DNA from: DATKMP01 sp963790045
Lineage (GTDB): Bacteria; Bacteroidota; Ignavibacteria; UBA10030
Reading direction: 5' to 3'
Assembly: GCA_963790045.1 (NCBI GenBank)
Contig: CAWBMS010000007.1
Coordinates: 124,001-188,000, forward strand
DNA length: 64,000 bases
In this document: piece by piece, positions 10,171 to 18,421 of the stretch
Layout of the letters: each line of letters opens with the position of its first letter
How positions within the stretch are numbered: position 1 is the stretch's first letter
Notes under the pieces: generated by a model
Databases searched by the model: none
Seen by the model: the letters and a program-made list of their open reading frames with translations, nothing else
What the model was told of the DNA's origin: nothing
Program-made: the position numbers and the translations under genes

Positions 10171-10194
10171 CCTCAATGTTGTTATTGATTGAGG
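10171..10194. terminator. Hairpin between small ORF and 141-aa gene
   Basis: CCTCAAT (10171-10177) pairs with ATTGAGG (10188-10194) around a 10-base loop. There is no clear T-run on either side, so it could be a weak terminator, an attenuating hairpin or an RNA-stability element at the end of the csbD operon. Confidence 0.4.
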
Positions 10195-10212
10195 ATTCCC
10201 TGATTTAACTTT

Positions 10213-10308
10213 TCATTTTTCTTCTCGCGTTTCGCCGCCTTTTTTTCTTTTCATGGTCATTGCCGGTTCTTTCTTAGAACTTTTTTTACTGTTTTGACTT
10301 TTGCTCAT
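10213..10308 (-). CDS. 31-residue basic small protein
   Basis: A short frame with a strong ribosome-binding context (AAAAAGGAAATCATC before ATG at 10308). Its start overlaps the stop of the 103-aa gene as ATGA. The product begins MSKSQNSKKSSKKEPA and is about one third Lys/Arg with no hydrophobic core. The opening resembles a family of tiny lysine-rich proteins found in many Bacteroidota and other genomes (recollection). It may be RNA- or DNA-associated, or intrinsically disordered; the function is unknown. Coupling to the operon argues that it is translated. Confidence 0.6.
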   Translation of the reverse strand: MSKSQNSKKSSKKEPAMTMKRKKGGETREEK

Positions 10309-10616
10309 GATGATTTCCTTTTTAATAATTTAATATTGTAATAGTTCTTTAATTCTTTTGCAGTATCTTTGGTATGCTTTTCAACCTGTTCCTTTTTTAT
10401 GCCAGAACAAGATTCCGTATCATATAATTGTTTGCTCTTTTGATTTGATTGTTTTTTGCCGTAATAAATTGTCAACAGGTTGTTTTGATTCTGAAGTATT
10501 GAACGGAGTTCCTTTATCCAATCGCTTAATCCTTTTTCTAGTTCTTCAAGGGGAGGAACTATTTTCCGTTGTTGTTTCTGCGTGTTTCCATACGTTGAAC
10601 AATTTCTTGAAATCAT
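10305..10616 (-). CDS. Hypothetical charged helical protein, 103 aa
   Basis: A soluble, Lys-rich, probably helical protein. LEELEKGLSDWIKELRSILQNQN looks like an amphipathic helix; the C-terminus TAKELKNYYNIKLLKRKSS is basic. No family recognised. Start and stop overlap neighbouring genes by four bases each (ATGA), which supports it being a real operon member rather than chance. Base composition is more AT-rich than the surrounding core genes, suggesting an accessory origin. Confidence 0.55.
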   Translation of the reverse strand: MISRNCSTYGNTQKQQRKIVPPLEELEKGLSDWIKELRSILQNQNNLLTIYYGKKQSNQKSKQLYDTESCSGIKKEQVEKHTKDTAKELKNYYNIKLLKRKSS

Positions 10617-11263
10617 GCTTTGTGTAACAAGCCATAATATGGCATCGGCTTTTTCTCCAGTTCCTCATAAAAAAGATGGAAGAGGAATCGAACACCATGC
10701 ACCAATTCAAACAACCACACTTCGATCCATTTGAATGGATTCCACAAATAGAGATACCATTGTTTCCAGATGCGATGTGTATAGGTTCTTGTGAACGCCA
10801 TGGCAAAGGGATTCTTTTTTTTCAGCCAAAGCTGTATAACAGATGGAACTCTGACTTCTGGTATTTCGATCTGCAGTCGTTTATAACAATTGACGAGATC
10901 TTTCCCCTTTAGATCCCGCCAATCGATGACGCCATGTTTTGTTTTTTCAATCAGATCAAACAGCCCTTCTTCTATTTTACTTCTCGGACGGCTACGGAGC
11001 CAAACTTCTTCAAGCTGAAAGAAAAGTTTGATCAATCCCCACAATCTCAATGCGAGCACTTTCGACCGATTCAACCAGAACGGAACGATTGCTTCTTGCG
11101 GAAAATTCGGCCTTCGTTCTTTCCGCCGCCGCACACTCCAGAAGCCGCAATTCATTGGATGTAGCCGTTCGATTCTCGATGCATAAAGATACCATGCATA
11201 AAAGGAAAGCCGTTCTCTATAAGAGTAACGATCATCATTCCATAGTTTTAAAATATTGACCAT
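10613..11263 (-). CDS. Hypothetical Trp/Arg-rich protein, 216 aa
   Basis: No family recognised. The protein is rich in Trp, Tyr and Arg, with several amphipathic stretches (RLWGLIKLFFQLEEVWL, WKQWYLYLWNPFKWIEVWLFE) that could lie on a membrane surface, but it has no classical signal peptide or multi-pass pattern. It starts 29 bases inside the end of the radical SAM gene and ends overlapping the 103-aa gene, so it is tightly coupled to both. A role as partner or substrate of the radical SAM protein is only a guess from context. Confidence 0.6.
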   Translation of the reverse strand: MVNILKLWNDDRYSYRERLSFYAWYLYASRIERLHPMNCGFWSVRRRKERRPNFPQEAIVPFWLNRSKVLALRLWGLIKLFFQLEEVWLRSRPRSKIEEGLFDLIEKTKHGVIDWRDLKGKDLVNCYKRLQIEIPEVRVPSVIQLWLKKKNPFAMAFTRTYTHRIWKQWYLYLWNPFKWIEVWLFELVHGVRFLFHLFYEELEKKPMPYYGLLHKA

Positions 11264-12674
11264 GTGGTCGGTAGAATAAAATTGTTCCCATGCATGATAG
11301 GTACGCCTCCATCAGCTCATCACGAGACATGCGCTCCGGCTTTACCGCAACGTGTGCTGCATCGTACACATTCAGATCTTTTTCCATCCAGCGCTTCTCA
11401 CGCCACCATCGCTGGTGATCTTTCGAGCCGGGGAGCGGGGAGAGAATATAGAACGAAACAGAATCGAACATCATGCGCTGCAATTCGGCGACATCTTGCT
11501 TGATGCTTGCCGGTGTATCAAACGGCAAGCCGAGAATATATCCTGCGTGGCATGTAATGCCGAGTGAATGACAGTGCGACGTTAGAGCTTTGTACTCGGA
11601 CACTTGATTTTGAAACTTATCTTTTGAGCGAAGATTTTCTCGGTTCACGCTTTCGACACCGAAAAATACCTGATTGCATCCGGCATGCGATGCAAGTTCG
11701 AAGAAATCTCCACCCGGCATCTTTTGTGCCGCGAGATCGCTCTGCATCATAAAAGTGAACGGTATTTTTTCTTCTTCACGCAATCGGATAAGCTCTGAGA
11801 AAAGATCACGCCACCGTGGATTCCGTGCTGTGTTATCGTCTGTAAAAAAAGAATGCGAAACGCCTGATTCACAATAACTTTGTCTTATAAACTGAACAAC
11901 TTGTTTTGGATCTCTATACCGCATTGTCCGGCCTTGCACATTAATAATGGTGCAGAAGTCACAATTAAAAACACAGCCGCGCCCCGTATCGATGGTGGTG
12001 AACCGGGATGCAAAATTCTCGAATTCATCTTTTGTGATGTGGGGCAGCGGAACGTTGAGCAGGTTGGGTGTTGGATTTAAGAAGTTATAAAGCGGTTGAG
12101 CTTGTCCCTTGAGAACATCTTTTACGATCAACAATAATCTTCCTTCTTCAACTTCTCCGGCAACCAGTGTTATCCCTTTGGACATCGCGTCGCGGAGATC
12201 GGCTGTTAAACCGATCATGGCAAGCATGCCACTTACATGAAAACCGCCAATTAATACCGGGATTCCATGCGGCAAAAACTTCGATGCAATATCTAAAGCC
12301 CTCGGATACTGATTCGTTTGAACACCGACAAGCATAACAATTGATTTTACACCATGTGCTTTTGATTGATTTACAATTTCTTTCGTAGGTATCCACTCTA
12401 TCGCTTCATCAATCTTGCGGGTGTTCAGCGAGACTCCTTTGAAGAAAGGTTCGTTCACAAAATCGTGCACGAGTGTACCAATTTGTGTTAACGTGTTGCT
12501 ACGAATAACACCAATGCGTGTTTTGATGGGATAACCGTCGTCTGTATAATTGGTGGGGCGGATGAGCGTTACATCCACTTCGTGAACTCCATATTCGTTT
12601 AACGTTTGGAGATCAGTTTGTGTATCTCTAAATTGCGTTGTTTCTTCTCTTGCCATGCGTTCGTGTATTTTCAT
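11235..12674 (-). CDS. B12-binding-domain-like radical SAM protein
   Basis: 479 residues. The N-terminal region is Rossmann-like (KSIVMLVGVQ, FLPHGIPVLIGGFHVSG), as in cobalamin-binding radical SAM proteins, but no complete DxHxxG cobalamin motif is visible. The core carries GRGCVFNCDFCTI (CxxxCxxC, the 4Fe-4S/SAM motif) near residue 240, then FTDDNTARNP and FFGVES. The C-terminal half continues the Elp3-like barrel (HAGYILGLPFDTPASIK). Reaction and substrate are unknown. Start at 12674 has AAAGAAG just before it; the gene overlaps csbD by 47 bases. Confidence 0.8.
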   Translation of the reverse strand: MKIHERMAREETTQFRDTQTDLQTLNEYGVHEVDVTLIRPTNYTDDGYPIKTRIGVIRSNTLTQIGTLVHDFVNEPFFKGVSLNTRKIDEAIEWIPTKEIVNQSKAHGVKSIVMLVGVQTNQYPRALDIASKFLPHGIPVLIGGFHVSGMLAMIGLTADLRDAMSKGITLVAGEVEEGRLLLIVKDVLKGQAQPLYNFLNPTPNLLNVPLPHITKDEFENFASRFTTIDTGRGCVFNCDFCTIINVQGRTMRYRDPKQVVQFIRQSYCESGVSHSFFTDDNTARNPRWRDLFSELIRLREEEKIPFTFMMQSDLAAQKMPGGDFFELASHAGCNQVFFGVESVNRENLRSKDKFQNQVSEYKALTSHCHSLGITCHAGYILGLPFDTPASIKQDVAELQRMMFDSVSFYILSPLPGSKDHQRWWREKRWMEKDLNVYDAAHVAVKPERMSRDELMEAYLSCMGTILFYRPHGQYFKTME

Positions 12675-12999
12675 TCTTCTTTGTCAACAGAGTTTTCTTA
12701 TTTCGCGATCGATTAGGTTTTTTATTATTCAATGCTTTGTGCAATTTTATCAGTTTGCTGTTCGCATGTTTGAGTTGTCCAACGATAACTTTATACTCGA
12801 CTACACTATGCCTGGCTTCATCTTTTGCAATACCGTATTTTTCTTGCAGCTTACCAACAAGCTCTTCGTACTTACCCAAAATTGCCGAGAGTTCATCGTT
12901 CATCATCCTTCCCCAATGATAGATTGCTTTTCCCCGTTGTTGCTTCCATTGTCCTTCCAGACGATCCCAGTTCACTGCATTGCTTTCTTCATCTCTCAA
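12628..12999 (-). CDS. CsbD-like stress protein with basic C-terminal tail
   Basis: Residues about 9-65 (NWDRLEGQWKQQRGKAIYHWG, ILGKYEELVGKLQEKYGIAKDEA) match the CsbD-like helical domain of small general-stress proteins. The remaining ~58 residues are a Lys/Arg/Asn-rich tail (NNKKPNRSRNKKTLLTKK) not typical of CsbD, whose usual length is about 60-70 residues. The tail overlaps the radical SAM start by 47 bases. First gene of the minus-strand operon; a 37-bp element shared with the GT4 gene upstream region lies 55-91 bases before its start, suggesting common stress control (inference). Confidence 0.75.
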   Translation of the reverse strand: MRDEESNAVNWDRLEGQWKQQRGKAIYHWGRMMNDELSAILGKYEELVGKLQEKYGIAKDEARHSVVEYKVIVGQLKHANSKLIKLHKALNNKKPNRSRNKKTLLTKKNENTRTHGKRRNNAI

Positions 13000-13053
13000 T
13001 ATTTCAATTCTCTCTTACTATGGGTTAGGATACTCATCAATTAGGTAATCGGA

Positions 13054-13090
13054 AATAGCTCGAAAGGATGAAAAAGTAGTTAATCCTTTT
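13054..13090. repeat. 37-bp shared upstream element, copy 1
   Basis: Runs from AATAGCTCGAAAGGATGAAA to TTAATCCTTTT. It matches 17768-17804 at 36 of 37 bases and contains the inverted arms AAAGGAT / ATCCTTT. It sits upstream of the csbD operon; copy 2 sits upstream of the GT4 gene on the same strand. Possible regulator-binding site or promoter part. Confidence 0.65.
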
Positions 13091-13156
13091 TATAACGGGA
13101 AATTGGATGAAGATAAAGGAATGTACTGCTTTAAAAAAGGAGAGGGTTGCCGAGAT

Positions 13157-13807
13157 CTAAGAGTTCTCTTCGTGGATAAACTTTGCTATCTGTAACCGCG
13201 TGTGCAACGCTAATTTTTCCATGATATTATGCACATGACTTTTCACAGTGTGGGTAGCGATGTTGAGTTGCTGGGCAATTTCCTTGTTACTCATGCCGTC
13301 GGCGATCAGCACAATAATTTCGCGTTCGCGTTTTGTCATGCGCACGGCATTGGTTAATTTACCTTTTTTATTCTTGAGAGCAAGTTCAATGACGCGCGAA
13401 AAAAGCGAACCGGTTAAAGACGGAGGAAGAATTTTTTCTCCTTGCGCAACGGAACGTATGGTTCCAAGAAATTCTTTCACCGTTGCGCTTTTCAAAATAA
13501 AACCGGATGCTCCTGCTTCCACAAACTCAACGATGTCCGATTGTGTCGGGACAAAACCCATGCCGATCACTTTCGTCTCTGGTAATCGTTTTCGTATCGA
13601 TTCTACGACAGAGGATTCTTTAAAGCTTATGAGACTTAAGTCCATAAGAATCACGTGAGGATTTGTTTCGCATGCCTTCAAGACAATATTGTTGCCGCTT
13701 CCGATCGTCGCAACAACGCGCATGTCTGCTTGTTCATTGAGCATGGCAGTAACACCATCACGCAGTACGCGATTATCTTCAATGATCAGTATTTTAATTT
13801 TTTTCAT
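13157..13807 (-). CDS. NarL/LuxR-type response regulator
   Basis: About 216 residues: receiver domain (IKILIIEDNRVLRDG with acidic pair; VILMDLSLIS with phospho-acceptor Asp; ILKSAT with the conserved Lys), then a C-terminal LuxR HTH (MTKREREIIVLIADGMSNKEIAQQLNIATHTVKSHVHNIMEKL). No histidine kinase is adjacent, so it is an orphan here. The ATG at 13807 starts directly before the first receiver strand; a TTG at 13861 with AAAGAAG upstream would add 18 residues. It lies among csbD, GH130 and GT4 genes and is a natural candidate to regulate them. Confidence 0.85.
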   Translation of the reverse strand: MKKIKILIIEDNRVLRDGVTAMLNEQADMRVVATIGSGNNIVLKACETNPHVILMDLSLISFKESSVVESIRKRLPETKVIGMGFVPTQSDIVEFVEAGASGFILKSATVKEFLGTIRSVAQGEKILPPSLTGSLFSRVIELALKNKKGKLTNAVRMTKREREIIVLIADGMSNKEIAQQLNIATHTVKSHVHNIMEKLALHTRLQIAKFIHEENS

Positions 13808-13995
13808 TGATGTACGTAACTCAGTTTTCTTCCAACGTGAATCGAATGACTTAAACACCAACTTCTTTAAAAGATAAAAACATTTATCAATTAATTCAAA
13901 GTGTCAATACATAGATTTGTGTTAAAGGAGAAGAAAAACTTTAGAGAAGGTTGTTGATCAATGCGATGTATGTTGCCTAATGAAGGATGCCCCTT

Positions 13996-14376
13996 TTAAC
14001 CGAGAAAACGTTGACGGACTTTTGCGACGATCTGGTTGTCAGTCATCTTATCCACTGTTTCAATACCGACGATGTGGTTGTGTAATTCCTCTTTCTCAAG
14101 CCGTTTTTGGAGTTCGAGCTTTGCCTTGCCGGGGCCAAAAATTAGAATGGATTCTGCATCACGAATATAAGAAATTACCTCATCGTAGTACATGTTTATT
14201 TGGATGGTTTCGTGTTTATCGTCATGCTTCTCTTCTGCTTCTCTTTGTGCCCCGCCGGAGAAGCGGACATGTGTTTCCAGTTTGGATGCTATTCGTTTTA
14301 TTTCGGCACCTTCATCTGCCAATCTAAAAATTACAGCATTCTTGTGATCGATCCACAATCCAACTTTTCTTTTCAT
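13996..14376 (-). CDS. eRF1-domain/host-attachment-like small protein
   Basis: About 126 residues starting MKRKVGLWIDHKNAVIF. The second half, YYDEVISYIRDAESILIFGPGKAKLELQKRL then VETVDKMTDNQIVAKVRQRF, resembles the small stand-alone proteins related to the eRF1/Pelota C-terminal domain. Those proteins are common in stress-linked gene clusters but have no settled function. ATG 14376 was chosen for AGAAGG eight bases before it; an in-frame ATG at 14433 would overlap the GH130 gene. It lies 31 bases downstream of the GH130 stop, so it is probably co-transcribed. Confidence 0.7.
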   Translation of the reverse strand: MKRKVGLWIDHKNAVIFRLADEGAEIKRIASKLETHVRFSGGAQREAEEKHDDKHETIQINMYYDEVISYIRDAESILIFGPGKAKLELQKRLEKEELHNHIVGIETVDKMTDNQIVAKVRQRFLG

Positions 14377-14407
14377 AGATAGTACCTTCTTTGTTTCTTG
14401 AAAATGT

Positions 14408-15358
14408 TTAAATATTTTCTCCGTGCTGTTCAAGCCACTCTAACATTCCACGGACACTGCCTGTTGCCAACGCAATGCTTGAATCCGCAGCGCCATAATA
14501 TACTTGAATCGTGTCGCCGTCTGGTGCAATAGTATATCCGCAAGGAAAAACTACATCGCCGACATCGCCGCGCCGTTCGTATATTTCCTCCGGACCAAAC
14601 ATCCATTCTTTACTGCGTTTGATGCAACGCTCCGGCGTATGCAAATCAAATAGTGCAAGCCCTAACCGATAAATTGCGCCGGACGCAGTTTGCCGAACGC
14701 CATGATAAATCGTTAACCAACCTTGTGGTGTTTCGATAGGTGGTGCGGAAAGCCCAATTTTATTTGCATCCCACCATGCGCCTTTCCGCGCAACGAGCAT
14801 AATCTTGTGGCTGCCCCAATAGCGAAGATCAGGTGAATATGAAATCCACATGTGTGCGCCTTGAGCACTCACCGGCCGGTGAATAAGAACCCAACGGTTG
14901 TCAATGCGGCGCGGTAGCAACGCTGCATCTTTATCATCCGGCTGCATGATCAATCCGTAGCGCTCGAAGATTTCAAAATTTTCTGTCATTGCTAACGCAA
15001 CGCCCGGGCCATCGCGCGTGTACGCGGTATAGACAACTGCATATTTTTTTAGCTCCGGCACGTACGTAATGCGCGGGTCTTCAATGCCCCATAATTCTTC
15101 AGGAAAATGTTCAGGATCTGCCATGAACGTTGGATGCGAATCGATCTTCCAATTATCGATACCGTTGACAGAACGTGCCGCACAGAGATGCGAGTGACCG
15201 CGCCGGTCTTCGACACGGCATAATAGTAACGTAGTTCCATCGGGGAGCAATGTTGCGCCGGGATTAAACACGCTATTGATTGGATACGGCCAATCGGCAG
15301 CACTCAATATCGGATTGTGTTCATGGCGAATTAATATTTGTGGATGTTGATTAGTCAT
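14408..15358 (-). CDS. GH130-family glycoside phosphorylase/hydrolase
   Basis: 316 residues in a five-bladed propeller of the GH130 type. Visible: FNPGATLLPDGTTLLLCRVEDRRGHSHL near the N-terminus, WGIEDPRITYV with the conserved Asp, GLIMQPDDKDAALLPRRI, GAWWDANKIGLSAPPIETPQGWLTIYHGV and VVFPCGYT. GH130 enzymes act on beta-mannosides, as phosphorylases (mannosylglucose, mannooligosaccharides) or hydrolases. Which one applies cannot be decided by eye. It starts 4 bases after the stop of the GT4 fusion, so synthesis and turnover of the same mannose-containing glycan is plausible. Confidence 0.85.
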   Translation of the reverse strand: MTNQHPQILIRHEHNPILSAADWPYPINSVFNPGATLLPDGTTLLLCRVEDRRGHSHLCAARSVNGIDNWKIDSHPTFMADPEHFPEELWGIEDPRITYVPELKKYAVVYTAYTRDGPGVALAMTENFEIFERYGLIMQPDDKDAALLPRRIDNRWVLIHRPVSAQGAHMWISYSPDLRYWGSHKIMLVARKGAWWDANKIGLSAPPIETPQGWLTIYHGVRQTASGAIYRLGLALFDLHTPERCIKRSKEWMFGPEEIYERRGDVGDVVFPCGYTIAPDGDTIQVYYGAADSSIALATGSVRGMLEWLEQHGENI

Positions 15359-15362
15359 TAAT

Positions 15363-17630
15363 TTATGTTTCCGTTAAGAGTGAGTTTTCATGTATTCGGA
15401 GTTCTAACAATGCATGCAAAAATGCAAGCGTTGATTCTGCTCCTTGATTTTCGTTTTGACGGTCGGGATGTAAACCATCTCGACAGCCGCCTGTTTCAGG
15501 ATCATAGATCGGAAGATTCAGATCATTGCGCCCAAGGAACCAATCGAACGCACGCCGTGCTTCTTTACGCCAGCGTTTATCGCTTGTGATTCGATAAGCT
15601 TCAAGGCATGCAGAAACCATCGCTTGTGCTTCAACGGGTTGTTGATCGAATCGGGCACGCTCGCCGCTTCGCCGATAAAATCCATTGGATCCGATAGGAA
15701 CAAAATGTCCTCCTTCCGAATCTGCGCGCTGCAAATCTGCCAGCCAGTTGAGTGATTCTAATCCGGCATCGAGCATAGGTTTGTTTTCCATCAGTTGACC
15801 ACATATCAACATTGCATGGGGAATCGCCGCATTGCAATAAGAAAGCCCTTCTTCGTACCATTGCCATTCGTTTGATCGGTTTGCTTGATACAATTTCAGC
15901 AGCCGGTTTGCCAATTCCTCCCGAACCTGACTTGCTCTACGATCTCCGGCAAATCTTCTTAGATATTCACAGATCCCGATAAGTGCAAAAGCCCATGCGC
16001 GCGGACTCGTGGTATCAAGAATAGAAGGTAATGCTTGTTCAAACATCCATCCCGCCATATTGTGAAGGGCGATGGTATTTGATCTGCCGAGAACCGTTCC
16101 CAATGCCCAAAGAGTACGTCCGTGGCTATCATCCGAGCCATTGTTTTCTAACCATAATCGATTGTAACCAAGAAAATTTCGAAACCGTTTGGTCTTCGCA
16201 TTAAAAGCATACCACACGAATGCAAGATACCGAGAAGCTAATTCAAAAGATTCTTCGCTGCCGAGTTCTTCTAATAAAGGGCTGATGAGCAATGCGCGTG
16301 CATTATCGTCTGTTGTATAGCCCTCGCTATAATTGGGTATCGTAAAAATAGAATGCTGCAAAATACCGGTCTCGTCCGTCAAGTGGCGCAAGTGATCGAG
16401 TTTTAACGGCGGGAGTTCAACCGGGCGTTCATCTAACGCTTTGACCGTGAAACCGGGAAGGATGTAATGCCGCCGTTCGGAGCGGGCACGTTGAAAACTT
16501 TCCATGTATCGTTTTGCTATTTGCGGCCAGATCATATCTCTTCCGAACATATACGCTCGCTTCCGCATTGCGTGCCGCTTTGCTTCATTATCCAATAAAT
16601 CAAGAATACCTTTCGCCATCGCTTCCGGATCTTGAAATGGAACCAATACACCGCGCTCATCGGCAAGCATTTCTTGCGCATACCAGTACGGCGTGGAGAC
16701 CACCGCTTTCCCCGCTCCCAACGTGTAGGCAAGTGTGCCGGACGTAATTTGTGCTTCGTTCTGATATGGCGTTACATAAATATCCGCCGCGCTAATGAAT
16801 TCGACAAGTTCTTCCAAACTGACAAAGCGATTGTAAAAGATCACTCTGTTTTCCATGCCTTTTTCCTGAGCCAACCATTGAAGCGACAGCCGGTATGTTT
16901 CGCCTTCATGTTGAAGAACATGCGGATGTGTTGCACCGAGAATGATGTACACAATATTCGGATAACGTTTCGCAATTGCCGGCAAGGCCGTGATGACATT
17001 CTCAAATCCTTTGTTTGGCGAGAGCAATCCGAAACTAAGTAAAACAATTTTGCCTTCGACACCAAAAAGATCTTTATGGAAACTCGAATCGACAAAAGGT
17101 ACGTCGGGAATACCATGCGGAATGAAGTCGATCTTTTCCGCCGCAACGCCATATATTGTTTGCAAAAATTCCGAGCCGCGCTTGCTCATCACGACCAAAC
17201 GATCCGAAAGCGCAGCAACTTCTTTTAAGACCTTTCGTTGGTCCGGATCGGGATCGCGGAGAATGGTATGAAGTGTCGTGACGATAGGCATGCGCAATTC
17301 ATGCAGCAAGGCAAGGATGTGGCTTCCAGCACGGCCGCCGAAAATTCCGTATTCATGTTCTAAGCAGACGACATCGACGCGGTTGATATTGAGAAAATCG
17401 GCAGCGCGCCGGTACGATTCGATATCTTTTTCAATCAGTTCAAACCGTACACGCGGAGGATACGCGTAACCGGCTTCGATGTCGTTCACCGGAAGGGCAA
17501 TGCAAGATGAATCGCTGTATTCGGCAGCGACGGCCTCGCATAAGTCCGTCGTAAAAGTTGCAATGCCGCACTGACGCGGCAAGTAATTACCGATAAATGC
17601 TATGCGCTTGATTGTTGAATTCTGTTCCAT
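15363..17630 (-). CDS. GT4 glycosyltransferase fused to (alpha/alpha)-barrel domain
   Basis: 755 residues. Residues 1 to about 385 form a GT4 (GT-B) transferase: IAFIGNYLPRQCGIATFTTDL, VCLEHEYGIFGG, LHTILRDPD, IPHGIPD, ILLSFGLLSPNKG-like block, and the nucleotide-sugar region SAADIYVTPYQNEAQITSGTL. Residues about 415-750 are a helical-barrel domain (GYTTDDNARALL, DSHGRTLWALG, WYEEGLSYCNAAIPHAML, GGHFVPIGSNG) like those of unsaturated glucuronyl hydrolase or mannosidase-type folds. First gene of an operon with GH130 and the eRF1-like protein; it may build a mannose-containing storage or protective glycan. The 37-bp shared element lies 138-174 bases upstream. Confidence 0.8.
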   Translation of the reverse strand: MEQNSTIKRIAFIGNYLPRQCGIATFTTDLCEAVAAEYSDSSCIALPVNDIEAGYAYPPRVRFELIEKDIESYRRAADFLNINRVDVVCLEHEYGIFGGRAGSHILALLHELRMPIVTTLHTILRDPDPDQRKVLKEVAALSDRLVVMSKRGSEFLQTIYGVAAEKIDFIPHGIPDVPFVDSSFHKDLFGVEGKIVLLSFGLLSPNKGFENVITALPAIAKRYPNIVYIILGATHPHVLQHEGETYRLSLQWLAQEKGMENRVIFYNRFVSLEELVEFISAADIYVTPYQNEAQITSGTLAYTLGAGKAVVSTPYWYAQEMLADERGVLVPFQDPEAMAKGILDLLDNEAKRHAMRKRAYMFGRDMIWPQIAKRYMESFQRARSERRHYILPGFTVKALDERPVELPPLKLDHLRHLTDETGILQHSIFTIPNYSEGYTTDDNARALLISPLLEELGSEESFELASRYLAFVWYAFNAKTKRFRNFLGYNRLWLENNGSDDSHGRTLWALGTVLGRSNTIALHNMAGWMFEQALPSILDTTSPRAWAFALIGICEYLRRFAGDRRASQVREELANRLLKLYQANRSNEWQWYEEGLSYCNAAIPHAMLICGQLMENKPMLDAGLESLNWLADLQRADSEGGHFVPIGSNGFYRRSGERARFDQQPVEAQAMVSACLEAYRITSDKRWRKEARRAFDWFLGRNDLNLPIYDPETGGCRDGLHPDRQNENQGAESTLAFLHALLELRIHENSLLTET

Positions 17631-17767
17631 AATTTTTTTTCTCGGCGATTTTATTCATTGATTATTGGATCGTATTTCTTGACACTAAGAGAAACATCTT
17701 TTCTGACGAAGAAAAGCGTTTTCTTTTTCGATGATGAAAAAGAATACCAATGATTTTATTCAATGGT

Positions 17768-17804
17768 AATAGCTCGAAAGGATGAAAAAGTAATTAATCC
17801 TTTT
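17768..17804. repeat. 37-bp shared upstream element, copy 2
   Basis: Second copy of the 13054-13090 element, differing at one base. It carries the same AAAGGAT / ATCCTTT arms and lies upstream of the minus-strand GT4 gene. The two copies frame the LuxR-GH130-GT4 block. Confidence 0.65.
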
Positions 17805-18212
17805 GGGGAAAGAGGAATCGATAAAGGGGCTGAACAAAACCTGCTACAAATCATCTTATTATTGCAGAACGAAAATGAAACAACAAGGATGGTTTCACTC
17901 CCCACAAATTTCCCAGCAAGACAGTAAAACAATTTGCCTGTCCGAACGATGTTCTATGATAAGTTTGAAGCGGACGACTAAAAACAGCGAATAATTTATG
18001 ATGATTAATTGGTTCCGCCATCGCTCCCGCATTCTTGAAATATCTTTGTAAGAATACAGCTGTCTTGCCATTGATTCAAAGATATTTTCGGATTACATTT
18101 TCATAATCATTCGTTTAGTGGATGAATTTTTTTTATCTGGGCACATTTGGGGCACACGCAATTGAAAAGATAACGATATGCAATAAAAGTTATTGCAAAA
18201 GCAAAGATAATT
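17805..18212. other. Non-coding stretch before tRNA-Gly
   Basis: No convincing gene was seen on either strand. The short frames present have no ribosome-binding site and no recognisable motif. The last ~50 bases before the tRNA contain an AT-rich TTGAAAAGATAACGATATGC segment that could hold its promoter. Confidence 0.5.
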
Positions 18213-18287
<75 letters not shown>

Positions 18288-18371
18288 ATACATCTCTCGC
18301 TATTTCGCGGCACAATGTTCCAAGAAACAAGCGGGATGACACTTGACACGTATTGCTTACTTTTAATACAC

Positions 18372-18400
18372 AAACGCCCCGCGGGTTAGGCGAGGCGTTT
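18372..18400. terminator. Terminator between tRNA-Gly and argG
   Basis: AAACGCC (18372-18378) pairs with GGCGTTT (18394-18400), with further G/C pairing inside. It lies 22 bases past the argG stop on the minus strand and about 85 bases past the tRNA, so it may serve both. Confidence 0.6.
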
Positions 18401-18421
18401 CTGCTTTTGCTGCATGGCAAA

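Noticed and set aside
17805..18010. Possible small plus-strand gene (MGKEESIKGLNK...)
   Set aside because: No ribosome-binding site, no recognisable motif; lies in a region without other coding signal.
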